DNA from: Ramazzottius varieornatus
Taxonomy: Eukaryota; Tardigrada; Eutardigrada; Parachela; Ramazzottiidae
NCBI GenBank assembly: GCA_001949185.1
Contig: BDGG01000008.1
Location: forward strand, 1,051,648-1,115,647
DNA: 64,000 bases
Reading direction: 5' to 3'
Below the pieces are notes generated by a model. It worked only from the letters and a program-made list of their open reading frames with translations, was not told the origin of the DNA and made no database searches. Below are positions 21,337 through 32,399 of this stretch, piece by piece; position 1 is the stretch's first letter, and every line of letters begins with the position of its first letter. The position numbers and the translations under genes are program-made.

Positions 21337-24079
21337 GGAAAATTATGGTTATCGTCTGCAACTCTTAAAAGTTTGAAAACTGACACGCCATTGAAAAGAT
21401 CAAAAGCAGACAGGAAAAGAAACACGTGAATGGCAGACAGCTATCAGTCTGCAAATACGTCAGTTATTAGCTCCGCCCGTCGAAATGATGCGCAATGTGA
21501 CGAGTGCAGTGGTGCGCGTCTGCGCACCACTTAGTCAGCTTCCACTCTTGTTACTGTCGGCTTCCGGTAGCTGGCAGTCTTATAGTTGCCAAAAAGTAGA
21601 GTCTTTTTCCCTTGGGTAGTTATGATTCTCTCTGCCACTGGCCCACTGCTGGAACGTGAGAGTTGGGAGATGGGGAAGGCGGAGAGCGACTGCAACTTAC
21701 AATACCGAAAACGGTGTCACGACTCAGACTCACGAGGTTATTTTTCTGAAGTTCCGATGAGATCGCAGCCGTCTTGTTTTCGTTTTTCATAGGAAGGTAT
21801 AAATAGTGATTGGTCGACAGACGGATAACGTCATGGTTAACACTTGTAATACCGGGCAATTTCATGCTGGCAGAATACCGCGGGTACAACTGAGTTTCGC
21901 AGCTTTTTAACTGGCTGGAAGCGCGATAGAGGCGTGTACAGACCAATCACGGTGCTCCCCCATGAAGTTGCGAATGTTACTGCGCAAAACCAACGTAATG
22001 TTCCGCCACATGACCGGGGTACGCCAATGTATTACATTTTATTTTTCGCTACACTTATTTCGATTTCTTCTTGCTGCAATCTAAACAAACAACACTCTTC
22101 TTCGTTAATCTGTGCGCTGCACAAACATGAACGTTACATGAGCCACAAACAACCATCGTTCTTCGCTCAGTCTTTCTGGGACAGGGCAATGCGTAAAAAG
22201 GCAATGCGTAAAACAGAAATCTGAAAAATCGAATTTACTTCTTGCCAACTTGGCGGCGCCACCAGTGGTAGTATCATTCGTGACGTCATGGGCCCGCCAT
22301 ATGTCGAAACACCACGAGCAACTTGCGATTTTTCGTCTGACCACTGGACAACCGCTAGTTGGACGCTGGAGATATAATGTTGTAAAGAAGTGATTGGGAG
22401 TTGTTCTGAATTTTTTTCCAGCTGTTGAAACGCTTGGCGCGTGAAGGAGGACCTGGAACATGTGTTGGGAGCAGTTTGCCCTCGAACCTTGTAAAATATT
22501 TCTAATTTCGTACGTAGTGTTTAGCCAGCGGTCACCAGCTACATGTCACAGAGAACTTGCCACTACAGGCAAACAAAAATACTGAACCGCCAAAGCTGCA
22601 CAGGAAGTGATTTGCGGTCAGGTAACCGTGCGCTGCGAAACCGAGTTGTACCCCCGGTATTATGAGTGCTAACCTCCGCCAAAATGGCGGGGCCGCAGTA
22701 ACCGGAAACCCCCACCTCACGGCCACCTGTGCAGCTGTGCATCAGCCGACAGCCATGAGCCATTAAGTCCCCGAATTATAAACTTACTTCCCAATATAGA
22801 AAAGCTCGCTATAAAAGAACTATCTGCGCACTGGTCATTGAATTGAAGCGACTGCAACATAGACGGGTAAGATTTTCAGACTCTAGCACAAGTAATTGAA
22901 GAACATGAAATTTCCATCCTCCAGGCTGCATTGTCTACGTAGTAAGTACCACCTTGGTAGTTGGTACGACCTTAATTCCGGTCGGTGGGGAGCACTATTC
23001 CCTCCATTATAGAATCTCGCGATGAGATCTCGGGTGTATCAGATACCAGGAAACTCAAATTTCCTTGCTATACATATCTAGCGATTGACAGATCCCGGGA
23101 TATGTGCACAATGCCCGGGAGCATGAAATCTCGCGGAATCTTACCTGGCGCGGCATGCATGTCCAGTTCCAGACAACCCGTCAAAAAACTCCCTGAGAAC
23201 CCTTCGAAAATTCTAGGGAATAGTATTTCTGTGAAGGCTCAGTTTTGGGATCCGTAAATCTTTGTACGTCTCATTTGAATAAGCTCACTGTAGCTCATGG
23301 CAGTTGACCAGTTGTGTACACTTACTGTGTCGTACTCTATTAATTTTGAAATATTTCCCTCCAGCTGCATTGTGAGGGATTTATGCTCCCCACCAGTTGG
23401 ATTTCTTCTCACAATTTGCCATTGTTCCTGTGCTGCACGCTCCCGGGTATTTCTGAGCTTTCGCCAAATTAAATGACATCGCTTGAAACATTCCATGTAC
23501 AAGAGTAACACCGAGTTTTTAGTCCGCGGCTGGCCGCCGGGATTTTTCAAGATTTTCCAGGATTTGAGGGGCACGAGATTTGCTACCACCGGGATTTGCT
23601 ACGTAGGAGATTTTAGTTCACGGGATTTTGAGCTGCCCGGGATTAATTACCACCGGGCTTGCATCCCGGAAATGGTGGGTCCCGGCAATTTTTAATTCCG
23701 GGATTTCGGACCGGTAGTGGTCCGGTACCTTCCGGTCCGGTACTTGTGATGTAATGGATGTCTCATCAGTCAAATTGGTCATGTCATGTGCAGTCATCTC
23801 ATAAGGGCATGACTGGATGTGCAATGTTGTGTTTCGAGTTTCTTTCTTTTCGAGTTTCGATGTTTTCTTTCGAGAACGTAGATATCTTCTTCCTCACGGC
23901 ACTGTTGAAGACCTTGGTAAGTGAGCTGAAGTCTGCTGGACAGAGGTTGAAAAGTCTTCAGAGACTCGATCCTAGAACGGCGTATGATAGGGAGAGCGTG
24001 GAGTAGTCTGATTGTGGTTAGTGGTGTTGGCGTCGTGGTCGCTGTCGGTCTTAAACGGTCAGTCACTCATTCCTCCAAG
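21337..24079. other. 2.7-kb intergenic region, no gene seen
   Basis: It contains a short hairpin (AGTGGTGCGC/GCGCACCACT, 21508-21531). It also has a patch at about 23525-23745 unusually dense in CCGGGAT/CCGGTA-type words. The short frames have no family motifs. The VRK promoter should lie at the right end. Confidence 0.45.
23525..23745. repeat. degenerate CCGGGATT-rich patch
   Basis: Variants of CCGGGATTT, CCGGGCTT, TCCCGGAA and CCGGTACC recur at irregular spacing. Related words appear at 23092-23125. It looks like a decayed simple or satellite-like array rather than a regular tandem repeat. Confidence 0.5.
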
Positions 24080-27000
24080 ATGCCTCCCAAGGCCGTAGCT
24101 TCCACATCCCGTGTCGAGGGTAAGTTGGATTCCACACATGTTCCTTACTAGGTCTTAACCCAGTTGGCAACTTTTCACTTTCAGGCGGCCGGAATTCCTC
24201 ACCAAAGAAAGCTGGTGAGTGCAAACTGCAAAGTTGCTACAAATTATATAAACACGTACTATCTTTCTGATGGTCACAAAACGTTCGAAACGTTTCATCT
24301 TGGTCCCAACAGCCGGCAAAGTCGCTACAGCCAAAGGATACAAACGACCGGACAAGCTTCCTGCTGGTTTTGAGATTGAGGACAAAATGTCCAAGCGAAC
24401 ATGGAAGATCGGAGAAATGATTGGACAAGGTGGCTTCGCAGATGTCTATTCGGGTAAGTTTGCAGCTGATCCCAAATCTCAACCTACCAGCTCCTCTCGT
24501 ACGGCTAGTCGAAAGAACAACATAGACTGATGCGTGTTCTCTGTAGTGACGGATCAAGCATCGAAAGCCAGCTCGACGACTGCTTCGAAATACGTCCTCA
24601 AGCTGGTAATTATCCCGTAATTTAACCGTTTTAACGTGCTAGAAGAGTGTGAAATACGTAGTGTGTTCGCCCTATTTGCTGGTTATCTGGGTTCAAGATG
24701 TGCCTCATCTTTCTGTTTTGTAGGAGCCCAAAGACAACGCTCCACTTTTTCAAGAATGCCATTTTTTCAAAGCTGCAGCCAAGAAGGAGCTCAGTATGCT
24801 CTAACATAGTCTTCCAGTACAATACTGTTCGTGTTGAATTTCTCTCTATTTTTTCTCCATATTTGAAGTCGCTGAGTTTGAACGAAAGCTTGGACTGAAG
24901 CACCTTGGAGTTCCTGAGTATGTAGCCAGTGGTGTGATGGAGTTCAACGACAAGTCCTTCCGATGGCTGGTCATGCCACGCTTGGGCCGTAACATTCACC
25001 AGATCCTGGAGGACAGCCAAGGAAAGTTTTCGCGTCAAACTATCATCATGCTGGCATCCCAACTCGTGAGTATGCAGGCGTGTAGAAGAAGTCGCCGTTT
25101 CTTGTTTTCGAAATGTCTATCGACTTTTTTTTGATTATGTCTTCCGTACTGTAGATTGACATTCTTGAGTACATTCATACACAAGGATACGCTCACGCTG
25201 ACATCAAAGCGGGGAACCTCATGACAGGTGCCACCAAGTCAGATGCTGACCAGATCTACCTCATTGACTATGGCTTGGTGAAGAAGTTTATGTCGGAAGG
25301 ACAGCACATCCAATACGCCGAGAACCCCAAAGCTGCCCACGACGGAACGTTGGAACTCACCAGCATTGATGCCCATAAAGGAGCCGGTAATCTCTTTTTC
25401 CTTTCCAACCTGCTGGCTGTTCACTCGGTGGACGTATTGTACCCTTTGTCTTTCATAGCGCCAACTCGTCGAGGAGATCTCCAGATATTAGGCTTCAACG
25501 TGATCAAGTGGCTCATCGGGACACTTCCGTGGTCCGACAGCACTGATGCGAACTTTGTCCGATCTCAAAAAATAACGTATATATAGCCACCTGATAAAAT
25601 CCGTCCTCTTTCTACATTATTTTACTGACAGTCTCTTTTGTTTAGGTATCTTCAGAATATAACGGAGTTTTTCCGGGTGGCTTTTCCTCCCAACGAACAG
25701 CCGCCCAAAGAGATTGTGGACTACTTCAAGGAGATTAAAGATTTGAAGTATGAAGACAAGCCGAACTACAAAAAGCTTCGCGAGATCTTCTCAAAGGCTA
25801 GCAAAGATCTAAAGGTGCGAAAAAGTGATTTGTTTGGAGCGGCTACCACCAACGCAGAAGTCGCCCCTGGTTCCCCGAAGAAAGCCACGCGAGGCAGGAA
25901 GGTCGGTGCATCGAGGAATGGCGATCAAGGCGAGACTTCGAAGGCCTTACCCAAGAAACGTTCCACCACGACGACGGCTAGCAAGACTTCGGTTGGCTCG
26001 CTGAACGGACATTCCAAAGACGACGTGAAACCTACTACCTCCTCCACAACAGGTAAAATGTTGCCTACAGTACCTACATACCCTGAAGCCTGAACCGCAT
26101 ATGCATCGGGATGAGAGAGTATGCACGTGAATGCGGAAGCGTAAGATACAACGAGTCATCCACCTGCATACACTGGGCTGTGCAAATCTTGTAGGGTCTG
26201 TGTATGCACGTTTGGATTGTGGAAGGCTTCTGTTGGCCTGTAGTGAATAATATTGTTACTCTCAGGTTTAGCGAAGGCCAGATCGGCCCGAGCTCCTTCG
26301 GATGACACAGCTAACGCTCCTCGTGCGTCATCGTCGGGTTCCGCCGATGGCATAAGAGTCTCCAGCTCGGAGGTATCAGCGGTTGTGGCGGGTCTGCCGG
26401 TTAACCAACAGCGAATCATCAAGGCCGCGTTACAAGAAACGAAGAACGGCGATCAACTTAGTGAGGAGGTACTGTCAAAGCTGCCTGCGGGCTCACGTCG
26501 AAAGCTCAACGCCGCGGTGGCCGCCGATAACTACCCGAATCGGCAAATATCGGAGGATTCTGAGATGACCAACGATGATGACGAGGTCCAGCCTGTGACG
26601 GCCAAAGACTCGAAAGGTATACACTCCGTTCGTTCGAAATGTAACTCTTTTTTCAATTTCAAAAGAGGGAACTCAGGAAAGTTAACAAGGCTGCTCGCCA
26701 TGCCCGAAACAGCAGGTCAGCTGTGTCTTGATCACTTGATCAAGCTAAGTATGGCATGGGGTAATCTTTGTGTTAATGTAGTTCGGCATCTAGCTTTTCA
26801 TGCTGTAGGGTGGACGTATAATACGCCACAAATTGAAATGGAAAAATAGGAGTATACATTTCGAACGAGCGGACTGCAGCGAGAAATTTGTCACTTGTAA
26901 TATTGTCGAACTAATGCTGTGAATAGTGAGCAAACTCCGACGTTACTTGTTACCGTAGGCTTGACGAAGGATGCTGCACCCAGTCGTTCTACTCGACCAA

Positions 27001-27083
27001 CTCGCGCAGCTGCTAAAGGCGTCAACTATCGCGAGGAAGGGGTGTCTCCGCATGTCCCGACCAAGCGAGTGAAGAAGTCTTAA
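24080..27083 (+). CDS. VRK1: VRK-type (vaccinia-related kinase) serine/threonine protein kinase (589 aa, 11 exons)
   Basis: Exons: 24080-24119, 24185-24214, 24313-24453, 24547-24605, 24724-24793, 24869-25065, 25155-25386, 25459-25576, 25646-26052, 26266-26616, 26959-27083. Family features include a glycine loop IGQGGFADVYS, the VRK-style catalytic loop HADIKAGN (Asp and Asn present; VRK1 has HGDIKASN), a DYG in place of DFG, TSIDAHKGA, RRGDLQILG and 'WLIGTLPW'. VRKs are nuclear CK1-group kinases acting on chromatin, BAF and cell-cycle substrates. The tail after the kinase domain (about residues 350-589) is low-complexity, Ser/Thr/Ala/Lys-rich, and ends VPTKRVKKS, a plausible nuclear signal. 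It is longer than the 396-residue human VRK1. Intron 10 carries a MITE-like insertion. Confidence 0.92.
26624..26873. mobile_element. MITE-like inverted-repeat element in VRK intron 10
   Basis: The left end (from 26624) reads CTCCGTTCGTTCGAAATGTA. The complement of the right end (26853-26873) reads GTCCGCTCGTTCGAAATGTA. Similarity continues inward into T-rich sequence. About 250 bp with no coding capacity. I cannot define the target duplication. Confidence 0.65.
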
Positions 27084-27470
27084 CTGTAAAGTACTGTAGT
27101 GAGCTGATACTTCTCGAGAAACCTCCCTTGATTTTGAGTTTTAGCTTTTTGATATCCGATAAGAACGCCCTCTCTGAATTCCAAAGTGCCTGCTTTTTTG
27201 TCATCACAGTACTCTGGATCTTTTTCTTATTCTTGTATTAGGTTTAAAGGCAGTCGTTTGCCTGACGATAGAAAAATCTGCGAAATATCTTGTGTTTGAG
27301 GTAGTTTCGCTTTCTCTGTCTAGTTTACACTAATAGCTGTAATATTTGTGAAAGAAGATGGAGAATGGAACACGAGGTACGAGCAGCAGCTAAAGGGCCA
27401 CTCCACGGTGGTCACTGTCACTGTCACCATGTGAGTTACCCCGAACAACTTCGAAGTAGCGTCCATTATC
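27084..27470. other. convergent 3' flanks of VRK and the secreted protein
   Basis: This is non-coding sequence between the VRK stop (+) and the stop of the - strand secreted protein. It contains the tandem GTCACTGTCACTGTCAC near 27411-27427. Confidence 0.4.
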
Positions 27471-28298
27471 TCAACCGAAATTGCGAGGTTTGCAGATTTT
27501 AGCACAAGTCAAAGGGCTCGTGGTCCCAGTCAGAAGATATGTGCAGCCCTCGTCAGGTGCTCCGTGGTCACACAAGCATTGATCAATGTGACTTCCGGCA
27601 GTGCAATCCTTTGGAGTTGTACCCGAAGGGTCCGAAGCGCAAGTTTGCGCGCAGGTCAGAGCAGTTGCAATTCCGGTTCCCATACCATTAAAAGAACAAT
27701 TGGGATCAGGAACTAGACCTGCGTCTATGCAGGTTCGGATAAGAGCGTCTCCAGTGAGTACAGTTGTAGTAGCGACCGTCGTAGTGGTGGCTGTTACTGC
27801 TGTAGTTGTGCTTGATGCCGTGCCAGTGGCGGTAGCTGCTGTGGTCGTACTGGTGGTGGCGGCGGTACGGATCGTCGAGGGTGAGGGAGTGAAAAGGAAG
27901 TAAGAGTTGCCCACGAACACGTCGAGATTGCTTTGGTCGTTGACGGTGAATTGGCCAGGCAAGATAGGTGAATCGAATTGTCCCTGAAACTGGGAGGGGA
28001 TGGTATCAGTACTGAGGCAGCTTACTCGGCAGTTGACAGGCACGTTGTTGGAGTCGACGATCACCGGCACGTAGGAACATCCATCAGGTGCTGCCTGGCC
28101 GGCCAGAGCTTGACATCCAGCCGCGGTGGTTTGACCGGCTGAAAGGGGAACCAACCCAATATACTGGAAAAACTCAGGGTTGATTAGTTGGTTCAGATAA
28201 GAAAAGCTTTGGCGCTTTTGACGGTTTGTGTTGTCTCTGGTTGCCACAAGACCTATAATCAATACGACGAAGATCGATAGAACGGTTAACCGTTTCAT
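27471..28298 (-). CDS. secreted Thr-rich, cysteine-containing protein, unknown (275 aa, single exon)
   Basis: This is a single-exon frame starting MKRLTVLSIFVVLIIGLVAT, a clear signal peptide, followed by a dibasic RQKR at about residues 26-29 that could be a furin-type site. A cysteine-bearing region (GCQALAGQAAPDGCSY, NCRVSC) is followed by an Ala/Thr-rich mucin-like linker at about residues 145-185 (likely O-glycosylated). Then come two further cysteine blocks with the repeated pattern C..G..PD..C.....G....LTCAxxC. The repeated small Cys modules suggest an extracellular matrix or mucus protein. I recognise no named family. Being intronless, it stands out among the intron-rich neighbours. 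Confidence 0.75.
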   Translation of the reverse strand: MKRLTVLSIFVVLIIGLVATRDNTNRQKRQSFSYLNQLINPEFFQYIGLVPLSAGQTTAAGCQALAGQAAPDGCSYVPVIVDSNNVPVNCRVSCLSTDTIPSQFQGQFDSPILPGQFTVNDQSNLDVFVGNSYFLFTPSPSTIRTAATTSTTTAATATGTASSTTTAVTATTTTVATTTVLTGDALIRTCIDAGLVPDPNCSFNGMGTGIATALTCAQTCASDPSGTTPKDCTAGSHIDQCLCDHGAPDEGCTYLLTGTTSPLTCAKICKPRNFG

Positions 28299-29365
28299 GG
28301 TGAACAAAACTTTGACGACCAACTCGAAAAATCTCGCAGGAACCTAGTCGATGATGATTCTCTCGTTCGGTCCATGCCTGTTCTGCTTTTTAAGTAATCT
28401 TCATGGGCGGCTTCGAAGGAAACTGTCTCGATCGTGCCCCAAATCTTCATTGATGAGTCGCAATTAGGTAGTTCGCACGCTGGGTAGTGCGTTCAATGGG
28501 TTCGTGAGGTACTACGGAAAAGCAGGGGTAATTTGGGGCGTCCTTATTGGTTTGATGACACTTACAGATGTGAAGCAACTTTCGTTTTTTTGCTGCTGCT
28601 GTTCTCCGCTTAATTTTGCTGCTGCTCTTCTCCGCTAAACTTAATGGTTTGTGACAGTAAAAGGCGCTTAACAAAAGGTTCTTGATATCAGCTAACTTAG
28701 GTTGCCGGCCCCTCTTATTCGGGGCAACATACTACATTTGAATTCGAGGCGATTATATTAGGTACTATTGAATGAGGACACTCTGAGCAGATGATTACAC
28801 TAAACTGTTTCGATTACGAAAAGATAGGCAGCTCGTTCTAAGCATTGTTCGTCTACAACGAAGTCAGTCAGAGTTTTGTCGGAGACGTTGCCACAGACGA
28901 AAAAGCGGGGTTTTAACTTCCAATGTAACAACTAATTGTCTTATCATACAGCACGATTTAACCGTTTTCCCCTAATCGCTAATTTACGTGCTCTTTCCGA
29001 TCCATGGCGACCAGCGTTTTATGGGCAAAATATTGATTATTGGGAGGCCGACAAACAAAACCGGGATGATGTTCATCCCAAGTGGCGCAGCTTCTTTTTT
29101 ATTAGCTGGAAACGTGCGCCAGTTGAGATAAAGACCATCCCAAAATTGCCTGTCGGCCTCTCGGTTTTTCCGCTTAAATGTCAAAGGGATAACTGCTTTC
29201 GCGTTAATGGTATTTTACTGGGCGTTCAGAATTCCGGTAGAATATCAAATAAGAAGGTTTAATGCACAGTAACTGAGAAATAGATGACGAGGTATCTGGT
29301 TGTAAACGGACACCATGGTGGTGGAATTTATTGGTGATACGGGTCGCGAGAACTCTTGGTTGACG
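28299..29365. other. intergenic, contains a large foldback
   Basis: No gene seen. The only clear structure is the long foldback at 29044-29162, listed separately. Confidence 0.45.
29044..29162. repeat. 119-bp foldback, extended member of the AAGTGGCGCACG family
   Basis: The arms reach about 50 nt: GAGGCCGACAAACAAAACCG on the left versus GAGGCCGACAGGCAATTTTG on the complement of the right. Both continue through GGGATG..CATCCCAAGTGGCG. The centre carries the same core as the ~73-bp intronic copies, so those could be shortened versions of this unit. Confidence 0.75.
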
Positions 29366-30538
29366 TCAGAAGGCTATTCCTGCAGGTAACGTGATCATGA
29401 CAGGGGTGTTCAATAGATGGTCAAATGCGCTCTGCTGTACAATCTTCCGATGCGTTAATAAAGCGAAGCAGTCTTTCCAGATGTCCAGATCGTCCTGGCT
29501 ATCGCACGCGAAGCAGTACACGTCACCGCGAAGCCAGTCATGACCGCCCACCGCCATCAATAGGGATTGACTTGACGTCTTGGGAACCACGCAGACAAGT
29601 TCCTCAAAGCTGGATGTGGCCGAAGACGGTGATTGTGGAACGATTAACGAAATAACCGACGGGGAAGTACAGATGCACAAGCCTTTTCCGGCGGTCTCCA
29701 GGAAGGAAGTTAGTAAGCTGTGGGCTGGTGGGGAACTCGACAGGATAGGCAGCTTAGGTGTCTGTGGAGGCGAGATCGCCATACCCTCGAGCTGCGCCTC
29801 AACATCATCTACTCGAAATCAAGGAATAATCAGAACTTCCGGGTTCAGACAAAGGGCGAGGCAAGGCGTATGTGTCGGCCACCCCTTGAATTTGCCGGTG
29901 TTACGTCATGGGTGACCGATTTAAGATTCTCAAACCCATGCTGCCACGAAAATATTGTTGCCGAGTACGTAACGGGGAAAAGGTTTGAACGTACCTGGGC
30001 GTATTGAATGAGAAAGCGGCTTAAGATGTTTCGGACACAGCTTGCGCACCACGTCCTCCCCGAAGGCACACACTCGCCATGGAACAAACAACACTTCCTC
30101 CAGCTCTCCAGTCAGCTTCTTGTTATATAAGCTAAATTTGGCTGGCTTGTACCACGCGAACCTTCCATCGCTCCATATTGCCGCAAAGTACTTCTTCCAC
30201 CCGTTCTTGGTCGTTTCCCGATCCAGCGTCAAAATCCGAGACAGTTTTTCTTCCTTTGCTCGATACAGAAGCTCTTCCGGGGTCTTCTTCTCGGCATTCT
30301 GTTCAAAGTACCAAATGTATCCCATGTGGAGCACCCCATCAAAGTCAGGGTTCCAGCTGTTCTTCTTCTTCAGGGAAGGCTTCTTCGAGATGGGAGCTTT
30401 CGGGGAAGTGGAAGCGTGCTCGAAGGTTGTCCTCTCGCCTAACGGAGCAGCGAGCTCGTTGGGTAGTGGGACGTCGAATAAACCACTTCCGCTAGACGTT
30501 TTACGAGCAGGTGGAGATTTCTCTGGTGTCTTCGCCAT
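29366..30538 (-). CDS. PH-domain protein, function unknown (328 aa, 2 exons)
   Basis: Exons are 30538-29995 and 29808-29366 (GTACGT donor, TAG acceptor, 186-nt intron); the total is exactly 329 codons. After a Ser/Pro/Lys-rich N-terminus (MAKTPEKSPPARKTSS) there is a pleckstrin-homology pattern. The first strands are 'GYIWYFEQ' and 'GWKKYFAAIWSDGRFAWYK'. The last strand and helix in exon 2 are 'VYCFACDSQDDLDIWKDCFALL', with the diagnostic Trp near the end of the helix. The loop between the halves is long (about 100 residues). PH domains bind phosphoinositides or proteins at membranes, but with no second domain I cannot assign a role. Confidence 0.65.
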
Positions 30539-31519
30539 CTTCAGTATCCGAATCAGTCATCAAAATTAGAAAACAAAGTCAGGTCCAGCTCGGGTAATGT
30601 ATAGGAACGCGGAAGATAGCTATACGAGTAGGGGCCGGAACAGAAAGAAGTCCAAAGGGAACAGCACAGAGTGCGAATCGATAACTTTAACGTCCTGTTT
30701 TTGACAGAGAGCTTGAATGCCTGGAACTCAGTAAGTTGATTGTGAAGCTGGGAGCTGCCACATGCTGGGATGTTTATGTAAATGCCATCCATTCCGGGAA
30801 GTTTCTGCTCAGAGGACGCCAGAGGGGAAATCGATTGACGCTTTCGATGCCTGGCTCATTCGGTACGTACATGCTCCAGTTCCCCGTCGCCCCACCGGAA
30901 ACGACCACTGCAGATGATCGTGTTGACTCCTGGCCGGACCCGTGCTTACTTTGCCTTGCGACGAACTTATGTGTAGTTTACACAGCGAGCCTACTCGATT
31001 GACAAGAATGAAGCGGGACAGTTATAGTATCAGAGGTCTACCAAAGTAGTACTCAAAAACGGCGACGAGTCGGCAATGGGAATAACAGAACCTGGAGCGT
31101 TCTAAACTGGAATTCGTGTGCCGAAATTAACACGGCAATCTGGGTGACCATCAGAATCAAAGGTAGCTTCCAGACGTCTTGATTAGGGTACAACTCAGTT
31201 TGACAAGAGCGAACTGGCACGAGTTTCCGACCAAGAAATACAAATAAACAGTACAGAACGGAGTAACTACGGTCATTTACGCCTCCGGAATACTCTGAAG
31301 TCTGGTATTCATATTCCGTCTGCTCCAAGATATTTTTTCATCTTCGTCAGCTGGTTATCCAGGAAATCGTAGGGCTCTCGGAGTTCTTTGGCAAGCCAGG
31401 CGGTTTAGGCGCACTCAAAAGCCCAAAAACGCGTCTCGCAAACCGTTAGCCAAAGTTACCGCGTGGTACTTGACACGGCAGCAACGCCACTTCTGTTCCT
31501 CCATAACCTAGCTCCTATT
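30539..31519. other. intergenic, no gene seen
   Basis: Open frames here are short and lack motifs. This is the 5' flank of the - strand PH gene. Confidence 0.4.
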
Positions 31520-31539
31520 TCACTCTCCCTTTGTCATCC

Positions 31540-31985
31540 GAGGCCCAGACACGCATCTTCGTGGTAAGGTTACCACCATTCCGGCCATCAGGTCCCTGTA
31601 ATTTTCGGCAACCCATCCGATATCTTCGCAGAGTTCGTCAGCAGAAATTGCGTTTGGACCAACGACATAGAAGACTTCATGTCCATGCTTCAGATCTTTG
31701 TCAGAGACTCCGCGTCCTTCACTTTGCGACAGTCTTCGGGACGTACCAGTACCGCAGCATCCCATGCAGGTTCATCGCAGTCGGTATTATTGGACGCTAA
31801 AGGTAAGAAAGCAGCAACACAATATGAGCATACCAAATACCATACAATGCAGAGACTAGATTACCATTTTTAATGTACTCGTCCAGAATTCGGCCACTGC
31901 ACATGATAGGAACCGAGTCGGTGTACCAGACAGATTCAGATCATGTAGGCCTACCTTCTCGTCTTCCAGGTCCGCAGCAGGTACT
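31540..31985 (-). pseudogene. NAD-dependent epimerase/dehydratase-like fragment, frame-broken
   Basis: On the - strand two short stretches resemble the C-terminal half of extended SDR epimerases. 'EPAWDAAVLVRPEDCRKVKD' (about 31790-31710) is in one frame and ends at a TGA. 'HGHEVFYVVGPNAISADELC' (about 31690-31630) is in another frame and continues 'VAENYRDLMAGM'. Family members have these two blocks almost adjacent (a V..EDCA..... run, then GHEVFYVxxP), so a frameshift separates them here. An upstream stretch ending RILDEYIKN before a GTAATC donor at about 31866 could be part of it. It is probably a dead gene; a very short real exon with a missed splice is the alternative. Confidence 0.4.
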
Positions 31986-32399
31986 TGCGACTGCATAGTC
32001 CTCCTCTGCCATTATTAACCTTGAGCTACCTCATCCAAGACCCAGAGAAAGGCCAGAAGGCATAATGGTCATGCAGCCGATAGTAACAATGAATGATATA
32101 CTTCTCTTGTGAGCTGTGACCACAACGTGAATGCGCTAAAAGATTAACGTCATGGACATATAACATATGGAGAGTAAGGTGTTTCAAAGTCAGGTCACAG
32201 CATGTCAACAGGCAGAGTCGAAATCTCAATGTAGAAGTACACACTAGCGACAAGTCTCCACAAGTCACATTTTGGTGGATGGTCATCCTTCATGATCCTT
32301 GTGCGCTCTGGATCCCACAGTCTTAACACTATCTGCGAACGTCTCGTTGGGATTTGACGAAGGAGCACATAACGAAGGGAGGTGCTATTCTATTAGACG
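31986..32399. other. intergenic, upstream of AP-1 sigma
   Basis: No gene seen. The AP-1 sigma promoter should lie near the right end. Confidence 0.35.

Noticed and set aside
27601-27903. 100-codon + strand Val/Ala-rich frame
   Set aside because: It is the antisense shadow of the Thr-rich linker of the secreted protein.
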